Of a stretch of 64,000 nucleotides of DNA, positions 47,141 through 60,400 are shown piece after piece (within the stretch, counting starts at the first letter, position 1; each line of letters starts with the position of its first letter). The translations under genes were made by a program, and so were the position numbers. This DNA comes from Microglena sp. YARC (lineage: Eukaryota > Chlorophyta > Chlorophyceae > Chlamydomonadales > Chlamydomonadaceae): contig CM039463.1 in NCBI GenBank assembly GCA_022414725.1, forward strand, positions 72,060,724 to 72,124,723, read 5' to 3'. Under the pieces are notes generated by a model that saw nothing but the letters and a program-made list of their open reading frames with translations, had not been told where the DNA came from and did not search any database.

Positions 47141-50100
47141 TGTATTTATGTATGTATGTATGTATGTATGTATGTATGTATGTATGTATGTATGTATATA
47201 CATACAGTACATGTTTGTATGTTTATGTCCAGGGGTAGGCCAAATAGGCTAAAGAGACTTTCCCAACCATGACAGGAAGGGCTAAAAAGAAAAAGAAATA
47301 ATGAACTGATCCTCAAACAATCGATTAATCTGACGCCCTTCTGTTCGTGATTTATGTTCTGAGATTTGGACAATCTAAACTCGTCCGATTATAGTTATGA
47401 GAGTTGATATGTGATGCCAATGAAATTAGCTACGCGGCAATAACTTTAAACCCATGTATCAGTATTTTCTCGAGAAGTGTCTAATTTCCCTCATACGTTT
47501 TCATACATTTATACGCATACGTTCATACGTTTATACGGCATATAAAAATCAAAATATATGTTTGCTTCCCAACCCTAAAAATAAGTGATGAACTGATCCT
47601 CAAACAATTGTTAGTTCTACATTAATAATTCAAGCCTAAAATTATAATTTAATCATCATCCCACATGGTATGATACTTTGACAGTGCAATTCTTCTTCTC
47701 TGCGATACATATAATAATACATTTGTTTTATTAGCAGGGCACATCCGTCGCAACCTCTTCTCTCACCCCCTGCCTGACAATCATGCTATCATGTCAAAAT
47801 AGCGAGCACCACAGCATAATTTATCCCATACCAGTATGCCTACTGACCAACACTCTTAGTAGAGTGAGGTCAGGTTAAATGTAAAATATTGCTCTTACCT
47901 GCTGCAACTGCGAGCGCTCCATTGAATACTGTCAGATTACCCAGGTCCATTGTGCTTGGAGTGTACTTGTGTACCCTTACGTCAGCATACACATCATGCA
48001 CGCGCACAGGATCAGGTGGGGGGGGACTTGGGGGGGGAGGGGGGTAAGGGAGGAGAGGGAGGGTTGGGTGGTGAGGGAGGGTTTGGGGGGCTCGGAGGAG
48101 GAGGTGGGGGTCCAGGAGGTGGAGGTGGTGAGAGTGGGGGTGGAGGGGGGACAGGTGGAGGCGGCGGGAATGGGGGAGGAGGAGGGGGTGAGGGCGGGGA
48201 GGGAGGTGGAGCGGGTGATGGCGGTGGAGGGGGGGGAAATGGTGGTGTTGGTGGAGGTGGAGGGGGTGATGGAGGTGGAGGTGGTGAAGGTGGTGGTTGA
48301 GGGGTGTCTAGGGCTTGGAGGTGGCGGTGGTGGAGGACGGGGGGGGGAGGAGGAGGGGGGAGATTTGGTGGGGGGGGGGGGGGGGGGGGGGAGAAGGAGG
48401 CGGGAAAAGGGGGAGAGGTAGGGAGGCGAGGGTGGAGGTGGCAGAGGTGGAGAGGGAGGAGGAGGTGGGGAGGAGGGTGGTGATGGTGTGGGGGGGGGGG
48501 CGGGTGGAGGAGGGGGGGGCAATGGTGGAGGAGGGGGAGTTGGTGGTGTGGGGGGGGGGGGAGATGGGGGAGGCGGTGGGGAAGGGGGATTTGGTGGCGG
48601 GGAAGGTGGGAGAGGTGGGAAGGGTGAAGGTGGTTGTGGGAAAGGTGAAAAGGGGGGAGCAGTGGGGTCGGGTGGTGGTGGCGGTGGAGTGGGTGAAGGG
48701 GGGGGAGTAGGGGGGGGCATGGGTGGGGGAGGGGGAGCGGGTGGAGAAGGAGGAGGCAAAGGTGGTGATGGAGGAGATGGTGGGGTAGGGGGAGATGATG
48801 GTGGTGGTGGAGGAGAAGGAGGGCGAGGGGGTGGCTGAGGGGGATATGACTTCAAACGAGAGTACAGCTTTGCATTAGACAAATCAACATTTGCATCTCG
48901 AAGGCTTAACTGGGGCAGCACTGCAGTAGCAACCCTGTTCTGGGCCTGCATGAACTCGCTTCTACTCATGTTGCCGCTGTTGATTGCATCAACAACATTC
49001 ACAGCCAAGGAATAGTTGGTCGGCTGCAACACAGAAAATGGAGAGGAGGACGAGGTCAGAAATCCGCAGCAATACAATCATCAACTCTGTAAATACAGCA
49101 TGTTATTGGTGTAGCACACGATGACTCTCTGAGCACTCCCAGCCTGTATGTGTTTGCTGTGGCATACACCCGTTCAGGGTACTACATTTTGTCAATTTGG
49201 TCCGCCCGTTTTGCGCACTTCCCATTAGTTAACAGCCCCCAAAGCGCAGCTGCCTTCCAAAAACTGAGCGCTGACAAAAAAGCGCACATACCTTTGAAAA
49301 ACTGCACATTTAACGCAACTGGTTTTCTTATGGGTGGGTGACTTTGTATGCAGCCATGAACAGAGCCACATGCTTTTTTCATGCACTGGGATAAATAATT
49401 AGTGGGAATGTACATACATAACGCTATGCTGCAGTTCCTTTGAAGAACAATATTTTGTGATATTGATGCTTTGATTTGAATTGGTTATGTAACTGCTGAA
49501 GACGGCAAGCAGCCTTAAAGGCTGGAGCCATGTACACAAGTTCAAGTTCAAGTTCAAGTTCGAATACATCATAGGCCTCAAGTTCAAGTTCAAGTTCAAG
49601 TTCAAGTTCAAGTTCAAGTTCAAATACATCATAGGCCTCAAGTTCAAGTTCAAGTTCAAATACATCATAGGCCTCAAGTTCAAGTTCAATTTCAAATACA
49701 TCATAGGCCTCAAGTTCAAGTTCAAGTTCAAATACATCGTAGGCCTCAAGTTCAAGTTCAAGTTCAAGTTCAAGTTCAAATTCGAATACATCATAGGCCT
49801 CAAGTTCAAGTTCAAGTTCAAGTTCAAGTACATCATAGGCCTCTTGCTATAAACAAGGTACTAGTGAATTATATCACCCAGAACTGGCCATGGTCCATGG
49901 GAACATCCAGCAGATTCATATTGTGTGCTGAACCAACATCAGTGTCACATGAGGTACTGATGGCCACCTTGGCTTCCTTGACGGGAATGCAGTACACAAT
50001 TCTATCATGTGCAAGATCATCTGTGCCCTCTGGAGTACACAATTCCATCCTGTGCAAGATCATCTGTGCCCTCTGCAGTTCACAATTCTATCCTGTGCAA

Positions 50101-51604
50101 GATCATCTGTGCCCTCTGCAGTACACAATGTCATCCTGTGCAAGATCATCTGTGCCCTCTGCAGTACACAATTCCATCCTGTGCAAGATCATCTGTGCCC
50201 TCTGCAGTACACAATGTCATCCTGTGCAAGATCAAATGTGCCCTCTGCAATACACAATGTCATCCTGTGCAAGATCATCTGTGCCCTCTGCAGTACACAA
50301 TTCCATCCCGTGCAAGATCATCCTTGCCCTCACCGAATCATAGACGCGTGTGCCTGGGAAGTCTGAGTAGCTGGTGTTGTAAATGATGACTGTTCGCTCC
50401 ACATGACGAGTGACACCAGTCTGCTGGAATGTGATTGAGTATCGCAACTTGTAGGTGCCAGCAAGGCACAATCCCCTTCCCAGGCTCATTTGGGTCAGAG
50501 TACACCCCCGACAATTGCTGGGGTTGTCCTTGCAGTTCGTGGTTGAAGTGACCTTAATCTTGTCGGTAAGATCTTGTACGATGACTCGGGATGCAGGATA
50601 TCTGAGAGTACGCATCAGCAAGATAGATTATGTAGAAGGGTGGAGGGTTTGGACATGAGCCGGAACTTGTGGCCATTGGAGGAAATACAGTCAAACCTCC
50701 AAGATATGCATTTAACTAACTAACTAACTAACTGACAAAGTAACCTCCAAAATATGAAATACAGTCAAACCTCCAAGATATTCATTTAACTAACCAACTA
50801 ACTAACTGACCAAGTAACCTCCAAAATATGCATTTAACTAACTAACTAACTGACGAAGTAACCTCCAAGATATGCATTGATATAACTAACTAACTAACTA
50901 ACTAACCAACTAACTAACACACTAACTAACTAACCTACCTCCAAGATATGTATTGGACTAACTAACTAACTAACTAACCTCCAATATATGCATTGAAATA
51001 ACTAACTAACTAACAAACCTCCAAGACATGCATTTAACTAACTACCTAACTTACCTCCAACATTCACATTAAACTAACTAACTAACTAACTGACTTTCTA
51101 ATTTTCAAGATATGCATTGGACTAACTAACTAACTAACTAACCGACTTCCAATATATGCATTGAACTAACTAACTAACTAACTAAATAACGACCTAACTC
51201 CAAGGTGTGCAATGAACTAGGAATATAGGTCCTGATTTGGCGTTGTGGTGCTGTTGGGGAAATGGAAGTAGACTCCTGGAACCTTAACAGAACAGTACTC
51301 ATAAGAAGACATAAGAGTGTGTACACCAGTCATGCATGCAGTGCTCGTACTTGGTATATGCAACAGCTCCACAGCTTGAGTTCTGAGTTAGGCTTGGGCA
51401 TGGGGCAAGCGAGAAGGGTGGGACGTTGCCAACCTCAATGAAGACTGTTGTTGTGTCTAGGGGCAGCAGTTTGACAACTGGAACTTCGGTAGGATCAGGC
51501 AGGTATACCTGAGAGGTTCTACAGTCACTAGGCGAGCAATAGAAGCGGGATCCATCTCGACAGAAGTTGGGTTCTGCAGGATCCGGGCATGGTTCCGAGA
51601 TGAC

Positions 51605-51636
<32 letters not shown>

Positions 51637-54452
51637 GATGTGTTGTGTTGTGTGAGGGGGAGGCTGTGTGAGGGAGTCTGGGGTGGGTGGGTGTGGGGTG
51701 GGGTGTGGGGGGGAGGGGATGTCAACAGACAATTTCAAAGTATGCACAAATGGTATTGATTTATCCATTAAACCTCCCACCCTACCGAGATACCCAACCC
51801 AGTGCAATGTCAGGGCCACTGAGAAGACACCCAGATATTTGGTCTGCAATTGCTGCCACGCAGAATGACCCGAAGCTTACCTTGCGTACGACAACAGCAC
51901 TCATAGCGGGTACACTGTAGTCCCACACCCAGAAGGCTACTGGAAAGATGATGCCTATGGGAGCAAGGGTGTCAATGGCGCAGCCTCCAAGGCCCCTATT
52001 TACCAAGGACATAGCTCCAAGGTCCTGCACATTTGGATGGGGAAACAAAACCTTTGGTGAACACATATTGGCTGAGATTGGCTGAGGCACCAGGTTGAAG
52101 ATAGCAGAGCAGTCGAGAGAGAAGCACGCAAATACAGAAGGGCATCGGATAGGTGACGAGTTGAAGGCAGGGAGATGATGATAAGCCACACGTGAGGGAG
52201 ATGATACCACAAGCTGTACAGAACTACAGATCTGCTGCTGCTTGGACACCAAGCCATTCCACATTGAAATGTGTTGTCTTGTGATACATGCAACGACCTC
52301 AACTCAACACTTTGGAGCAAGGGGTTCCCACCAGGCAGTCAGGTCTGGGACAGGCTACAATGTGTTGTCTTGTGATACATGCAACGAACCCAACTCACCA
52401 CTTTGGAGCAAGGGGTTCCCACCAGGCAGTCAGGTCTGGGACAGGCTACAATGTGTTGGGTCACATTGTTTGCATCCTCCAATGTGGCATTCACACCAGC
52501 TAAGCTGAATCCAAAGGCAAGTGCCCCGGGCTCACATAGCTGATCAGCCGTTGGGATGGTACCATTGCAGAAGGCATATGGAGTTCCACGCTTCACCTGT
52601 TTCAATTTCACAGGAAATAGAGAGGTGAGAAAACACATGGGCACGGTTTATTGTTCCAGTTCAAGGAAGCAGGGAGGTCAGCAGGCATGTTGGTATGACC
52701 ACTTTTCAGTCTTGGATGGAGTGGAACCTACAACCTTCGATTTCCTGCATTGAATTAAGAGACCAATTCCAAGGAGAGTAACTTCAAACCCATCCATCTA
52801 CAACATGTATGTGGTGTAGACCACCATACACACATAATGTGTTTTTTATTTGTACGACCGGTCGCATATTGTGGCGCGCGGTCGCCACCCCATGCAACCC
52901 TGAGGTGTGCAAAATTCGGGCAAAATGGGCCCTTGGTCGCCACGATGGCTATAACAGATCTACAACATGTAGACCGCCACACCCATTCACACCCATCCAC
53001 ACCCACACCCATTCACCCACACCCATTCACACACACACACATTCACACCAATCCACATCCACACCCATCTGCACCCACATCATCTACAACATTCTAAGGA
53101 GAGTAAGTTCAAACCCATCCATCTAGAACAGATACGTGGTGTAGACCACCATACACACATTACAGCATGTAGACCGCCACCACCCATTCACACCCATCCA
53201 CACCATACCATCCATCTACAACAGATACGTGGTGTAGACCACCATAATTTGTGTTCTGGCTTCCTGAGGGGTGCTATCAATTCTGCCCCCGAAAGAGCCA
53301 ACCAAAACTATATATTTGTATATGCATCTCTTACCAACCCTAAGTGTGCCTACTTTGCATATTGTAGGAGAGGAACCACCATTTGAAATGAATCCTCCGT
53401 TTCGCTGGTCTGTGTCGGGAGACCCACCTCCTGGGGTGAAAGTTCTTTCACAACTTCAAAAAAAAAACTATTCGCACCTCAATACTTTCCCCGAGGAAGG
53501 GGTAAGTGACAAGGCTGATAATGGGCCTTAGGGCGTCAACTCTGCCTCCCAAATCCGTTATAGCCAGCTCACTTTCGCAGGTATACCCCCGAACAGAGCA
53601 ATCCACCAAGTTGTTGCACAGCCTTGAACCAGGCAGACACACAGACTCCACAACCAACGTTCGCTCCGCCCTTGAAGTAAACCCCGCACTGTTGGTTACA
53701 GAGAACTTGATTGTGAATGTTCCTGCAGAAAAGTGGAATTCAGTTAGCTGTATAGGCGGCAATCTGGAACGCGCCCCCCCCCCCCCCCCCCCCGCCCCCC
53801 CCCCCCCCCCCCCCACACACACACACTGCCATGGGTATGCCCCCCCCCCCCCCCCCCCCTCCCTCCCTCCTTGCCTACTCACCAACATGAATACGCAGCC
53901 GTGTATAGTACAGGACAGTGTATAGTATAGTATGTAAAGTATAGTTTTATAGTTTAGTAGTGTATAGTATAGTACGTAGTAGTAGTATCATACTTGTATA
54001 GTATAGTACAGTAGTTCACTGATCCCCAGTTAATTGCAAACATAATCTTTACTACGGAGGATATACATCCTGACCGGTTCTAGGCGCGTCGCGAGCAACA
54101 CGGAAAATTGGCAGTAAAGGTTTGGCTATCTGAGCGACAGGTGGCAACGGAATCGAGTGCAGCGGACTGAATCCAGAATGTACGAGACGGTTAGGGTCAG
54201 GGTTACTTCTTTCTTTCGGTCAAACAGACAACGCGGTGACCCTTGGGGCTCGTGACCCCCAGAAGAGGGGGCTCAGCCAAAAAACCTCTTGCAGCCACAC
54301 ACTTTCCAAAGAAGTTGATTATAGACATAGGCACACCAACACGTTGCAACCTTCTTTCCCCGCTGTTTATTCCAAGCCCATTCCCTTGGCTGTGGTTTCG
54401 CTAGATAGTTATAGGGACAGTGGGAATCTTATTGATCCATTCATGCGCGTCG

Positions 54453-54496
<44 letters not shown>

Positions 54497-57400
54497 CTAC
54501 TCCCGCCATTCACCCGCGCTTGGTTGAATTCGTTACAGGCACTAGCTGACTGATGTAGGAAGTTATAGTATACATGTTTGTGACAGACATGGGCAGGTCA
54601 CATTCAGACACGGGCTTTAGCAAAATAAGAGGGAACATCACATTCAGGATCACTAACCTGGGTATCTGGTTGTGATGTTGCATGCCAACAGGATGGGCAC
54701 AAGACGGGAAGTTGATCTGGCGTTCTTGAAGAATGGGTAGCCACACACTTTGACATTCTGTGTGAGGGGCCCGTCATACAAATCCTCTGCAGTAGCACCA
54801 GCATCACAAAGCGATCCCACAGGTGCACCCTTTGGGCATCTGCTGTAATCAGTTGCTTGAGGTATGGTCATGACGGGAGGGCCTTCAAGGGTCAAGTTTG
54901 GCTGTGCAGACAGAAGGTGCGCAGGTGCGAGGGTATGGGTTAATGTGTGGATATGAGCATGGACGGGTGGGTATGCGGAGGTGAGCACATCATATTTTGA
55001 CAACCAGGCTCCTTCAGCACAAGCTACTGAGTCAGAATGATTTGCACAGCACAAGTACAATTGTGAGGATGCACAAGGGAGGTGAATCACATAATTGAAA
55101 GCAATGACTTACAGCATTGGGATCTTTGTAAATAGCTCCTAAGGCAGTGACTGACAGCATGACTGACAGTGACTGACAGCAATGAATTACAGCATGACTG
55201 ACAGTGACTGGCAGCAATGACTGACAGCAATGACTGACAGCAATGACTGACAGCAATGACTGACAGCAATGACTGACAGCAGTGACTGACAGCAATGACT
55301 GACAGCAATGACTGACAGCAATGACTGACAGCAATGACTGACAGCAATGACTTACCGCATTGGGATCTTTATATATAGCTCCTAAGGCAGTGACTGACGG
55401 CCTAGTCAATGAGGGAGGCAGTCCACAGAAGCCATCGACTGTGCACGTTGGTCTACCGTTGTTTGGATTGAAGCAAAGCTTGCTCGGAGGGATACAATTG
55501 ACCTTGATCAGTCTCTTTGCAGGGGCAGCTTCATTGCCTACCCCATCTGACGCCTGTAGGTAAGGGTTGGTAGGGTGGTCAAGGGACAGGATGGCGCCTA
55601 GGAAAAAAAATTGAACATCCAAGAATTGTTGCAATGACCTATAAGGACGTGCCCAGTACGATTAAGGGAACCGGATCATAAGTATACGATGCTCGAGCCG
55701 ACATCGCATCTAGTTACCAGTTACCATGCCGGTCGACGACCCTACGGACAGGCCCAAGCGCACTCAAGGGGGTTCGGACCCCGCACCTGCCTCGATTTTA
55801 TACCTTGGCTCTGCCACTGAGCCATTCGGTTCTGATCGGCGATTGGGCCTAGGACACATCTCCATTGTTCAACATTCTGTAGAACATGCTTTGGGTAAGG
55901 GGTAAACAAACAGCATTATGTACCCAGTGTATGCAGAAGTATGTACAACAGTGTGGCCAGTAGTGTGTATAGTAGTGTGTACAGTAGTGTGTACAGCAGA
56001 GATGGCTGCATATGTATTGGGGAAGCAATGGGAGCTGCAGGACAAAGGCTACAGTATCTCATCAGCAAATGTATGTATTAGTGCATGTTGCAGTGCAGGG
56101 GTAGGCCAAGTAGGCTAGAGAGACTTGCCCAACCATGACAGGGGGCTATAAAAAATATAATACCAAGACTACAGTATCTCATCAGCAAACAACATCCCTC
56201 CTGGATTGAAGAAGACGCATTTTCATTGTTCTACATTTTGTAGAACATGCTTTGGGTAAGGTGTAAACACTCAGCATTATGTACCCTGTGTGTGCAGCAG
56301 TGTGTACAGCAGAGATGGATGCATATGTCTTGGGAAAGCAAATAACATCCCTCCTGGATTGAGAATTACCCATCGAACATCACTGCATCAAGCATGCTAC
56401 AACTCATATGGACAACTCGACGGGGGGGGGGGGGGGGGGGGGGGTCGTGTAAACGTGCTGTCATGTCTATGGAAGTGCCAGCGACTGCATCCGCTCATGC
56501 CTATGGAAGTGCCAGCGACTAAACGTGCTGTCATGTCTATGGAAGTGCCAGCGACTGCATCCGCTCATGCCTCATCCAGATAGGACAGTCGGGCATCACT
56601 GCATCATCCAGGGCTACTACATGATTAACCAATGATGTACATAAACAGGTGTTTAACACCCTGAACACGTGTTTAACAACCTGGGCAGGGTGCAGGCTGA
56701 CGTAGGGCTACACATGTACAGCAGGAGGTGGCGGCATTGTATAGTGTGCTCACATTGCCACTCCCTCTACACTGAAAGAGTGTGCATGGACCTGTTAGCA
56801 ATTTATCATGAGTATCAGCCTAGAGGCTAGTAGATGGGCTAAAGGAGACTTGCTCACATTGCATGAGGCGGGCCCTATTATCACGTTTTTCCTTTATGAT
56901 AATATCTTGATAGAAAAAAACCAAGTGGGTCAAAGTGGGACGAAGTGGTTCGAAATGTTTTACGCAAAGCAACCAAGTTGGTCGAAGTGGGACGAAGAGG
57001 TTTACGCGAACCCTGGTTTCGCTTTTCTTGTTTTCATCAATATATCATCATAAATGGACAAGTTCGATGCAGCGTCGCCTGCGACACTAAAAATTGGCGG
57101 AGAGTGATCGCGACGGAGCGACAGGTGGCAACGGAAGCGAGTTAGATATGAGACCGTTGGCTGACGTGTCGGGCTTCATCGCGGTCAGCCAGATGGATGG
57201 ATGGTCAGTCGGACGGACAAATGGGTAAACTTAGGGGCTCCGCCAAAAACGTGATAACAATCATCAAGGTCAATATACACAACCCCAAGAATTGAAAAGG
57301 ACACCTTACCGTGTATGTGATCACAAAGCTATGTGTCTCCGATGGTGGGGTAGCAAGCAATGTGTTGACAGCACCAGCTCCAAAAGAGGTGACAAACACA

Positions 57401-60400
57401 GTAATGTCGACAGGCTCTCCGTATGGGTAGCCAATGGCAGTGGCACCAGGATCCTTCCAGTTAAAGTCAAATGGAATCTCATCGATCATCACAGTCTCGC
57501 CTGGATGGCAGGTCAGGTAGGATTGCTTGGCTGCTTGCTTTGCTGGTAGGTAGGTTGGCTGGTTGGAATGTTATGAACCCAAACCAGAAGGCCTCATAAT
57601 GATGTGCAATTCAATCAGAGGCCAAGCGAAGCCAAGCCAAGCCAAGCCAAGCCAAGCCAAGCCAAGCCAAGCCAAGCCAAGCCAAGCCAAGTCAAGCCAA
57701 AACCATGCCTCATGATGATGTGCAATTAAATCAAAAGCCAAGCATAGCCTAGCCAAGCCAAGCCAAAGCCGTGCCTCAATGTGATGCATTTCGATCAAAA
57801 GCCAAGCCAAGCCAACCCCAAACCATGCCTCATTATGTGATGCATTTCGATCAAAAGACAAGCCAAGCCAACCCCAAACCATGCCTCATTATGTGATGCA
57901 TTTCGATCAAAAGACAAGCCAAGCCAACCCCAAACCATGCCTCATTATGTGATGCATTTAGTTGAAAAGCCAAGCCAAGCCAACCCCAAACCATGCCTCA
58001 TTATGTGATGCATTTTGATCAAAAGCCAAGCCAAGCCAACCCTAAACCATGCCGCGTAATGATGTGCCATTCGACCAAAAGCCAAGCCTAGCCAAGCCAA
58101 GCCAAAACCATGCCTCATTATGTGATGCATTTAGTTCAAAAGACAAGCCAAGCCAAGCCAAAACAATGCCTCATTATGTGATGCATTTAGTTCAAAAGCC
58201 AAGCCAAGCCAACCCCAAACCATGCCTCGTAATGATGTGCCATTTAACCAAAAGCCAAGCCAAGCCAACCCCAAACCATGCCTCATTATGTGATGCATTT
58301 AGTTCAAAAGCCAAGCCAAGCCAACCCCAAACCATGCATCATAATGATGTGCCATTTAATCAAAAGCCAAGCCTAGCCAAGCCAAGCCAAAACCCTCCCT
58401 AATTATGTGATGCATTTTGATCAAAAGCCAAGCCAAGCCAACCCCAAACCATGCCTCATAATGATGTGCCATTCAAGCAAAAGCCACACCTGTTGATGAC
58501 AAAGCAGAACGGCCAGTGCCCAAGAGTGTTATTCTTGGAAGCGTGCTTCCGATCACAATACTGGTGGGCCTCACACCCTTGGAGTAACCATCTGATATGG
58601 ATCCATCACCTAGTGGAATGCAGCGGCCAAAGTAGCTGCAGCCAGCTGGATCCAGAGCAGGGCACCACCTCTCAGGCTCAGGGCAACTGGAGACAGGGCA
58701 AGGAGGATGAGAGGAGGGGATGAGGAGGGGAAAGGGGAAGAGAGGGGAGGGGCAGAGGGGAAGGGATGATCCAGTGGTTGGAAGAAGAAGAAAGCTAATA
58801 AAGAGCAGAGGGCTAAGGTTCATATGCATACACGCACACACACACACAGACTCACCTCTTGTTGTCCATGTCCACCTGCACCCGCACACCCACACACAAA
58901 CACACATATGCACTTTTGTTTTTGTGCGACACAGCGCAGATTGAGCGACTCGGGGCAACCCCAGTATGACGTGCTGCCCCCAAAACTATGTGGAGTGCAG
59001 AGCCCGGGGGGGTCGGTGTGTGTGTGTGGGTGGGTGTGTGGGTGGGGGGGATTTCTGCCTAGTTTAGCCATACCCATGCGTCGCAATGCAATGACAGCAT
59101 GGCGATGCGTCGCACACAAACAAGTGAATGTGGACATCTTTAAACTGTGCAAATCACTGAGTATGCTCCTTGGTCTCCATAGCAGGTTCATATGCATGCC
59201 ATACAGTTGCTAGTGTCGTAGTGTGGATGCTCACAACTTTCAAGCTGCCAGACACTTACCGGCGGGAGAGAGCCACCACTCGCAGTGCTGGAGCTGCTGG
59301 TGTGCCCTGACTGTTTCTTCCAGCATAAGTAATGACAAACACCTGAACACAATGAGAAGATTTGAGAAGCTGAAGGATTGAAAGATGGCTTGTATAAATA
59401 TTGATGTTGCTCTTGCTTGCGCACATGAGAGCTGCCTTGCTGTTGTGTTGTGTTGTCTTTTGTTGAGCCGTGTTGAGATTTACTGCATTCAGACGGTTGA
59501 CTCAGATTCCTTTACAGTTGCTTTTCATATTTCCAAATACATATAATTTACCCTTGAGGTTTTAGGAAATAAGCACATGCAGGCTTCATCATTGTCAGTA
59601 CTTATATTTTCAAAAATTGGGGGCCTGCTTGCTGGACATTGAGTCACTGCCCGAGAGGTCCAGCGATCTTTCAGATGGGGCCCCCATTGGTGCAAGTGCT
59701 AGTAGACATATTTAAGGTGTATGCTGGGCCTTGAAAGGTTTTAGCTCTGTGTGCGATATTTCCCTTAATTAGGGGGTATGTCACACAACTGGCTGGCCTT
59801 GCTGGTCTTATCAGCTGTTACCATTAAAATAAAGTCTAGCTTGTACGTCCAGACTGTTCAGGTCTGTCTTTGTGCTACTACCAAAAGAGTCGCTACTGTC
59901 AAATAATAACAGAGCCACTTCCCCTGGGAGGCTCTGGTAGCTTCTGGAAGATATAACTCCTGTGGGACAGAGGGATGGTGGAGGGAACTAGAAAAGCTGG
60001 TAAAGATAGAAAGCTTTGGCAGCTTGGAGCACTAGAATTTTAGTGGTCTCGGTTGCTGTGCTTTCGCTTTAATACCGGGCAGATCAGAGTACTGGTTGAA
60101 ATCACTGGCGGTGGTTACTCCTGGTTTTGCCCGGGTTTTACGGGTATTTGAAATTTGAAGGCAGCCTTCGGAATTCTGCGTCGCGCGTCTGAATACTCTA
60201 TTTCTCCCACTACTGTGTGGGAAATACGGCATTCGTATGTTCTTGGTCTTCTTATGTTTTAATATTCTTCATGGCAGACTCCAGTTACACAATGCCCTCT
60301 GCATTCCACCAACACCCAGGCATAGTCCTCATCATCCTTTGTCCTTCTAGTCACCCATGTGGTCCCCATCCCTTAGCGGTTTTTGTCTTACTCTGTATTT

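Noticed and set aside
47230..47283. A tRNA-derived SINE head
   Set aside because: GGGGTAGGCCAAATAGG only loosely resembles a box A, and no box B at proper spacing is found.
47950..48838. Plus-strand Gly-rich frames
   Set aside because: They are the antisense reading of the Pro-rich exon 16, which has matching splice sites on the minus strand.
57571..58402. Open frames in the CCAAG/56-bp minisatellite
   Set aside because: Repeat by-products inside an intron with confident exons on both sides.
59700..59960. Possible solo LTR (polypurine-like TTAGGGGG followed by TGTCACAC)
   Set aside because: No second LTR, primer-binding site, target duplication or internal sequence is visible. The similarity is too short.
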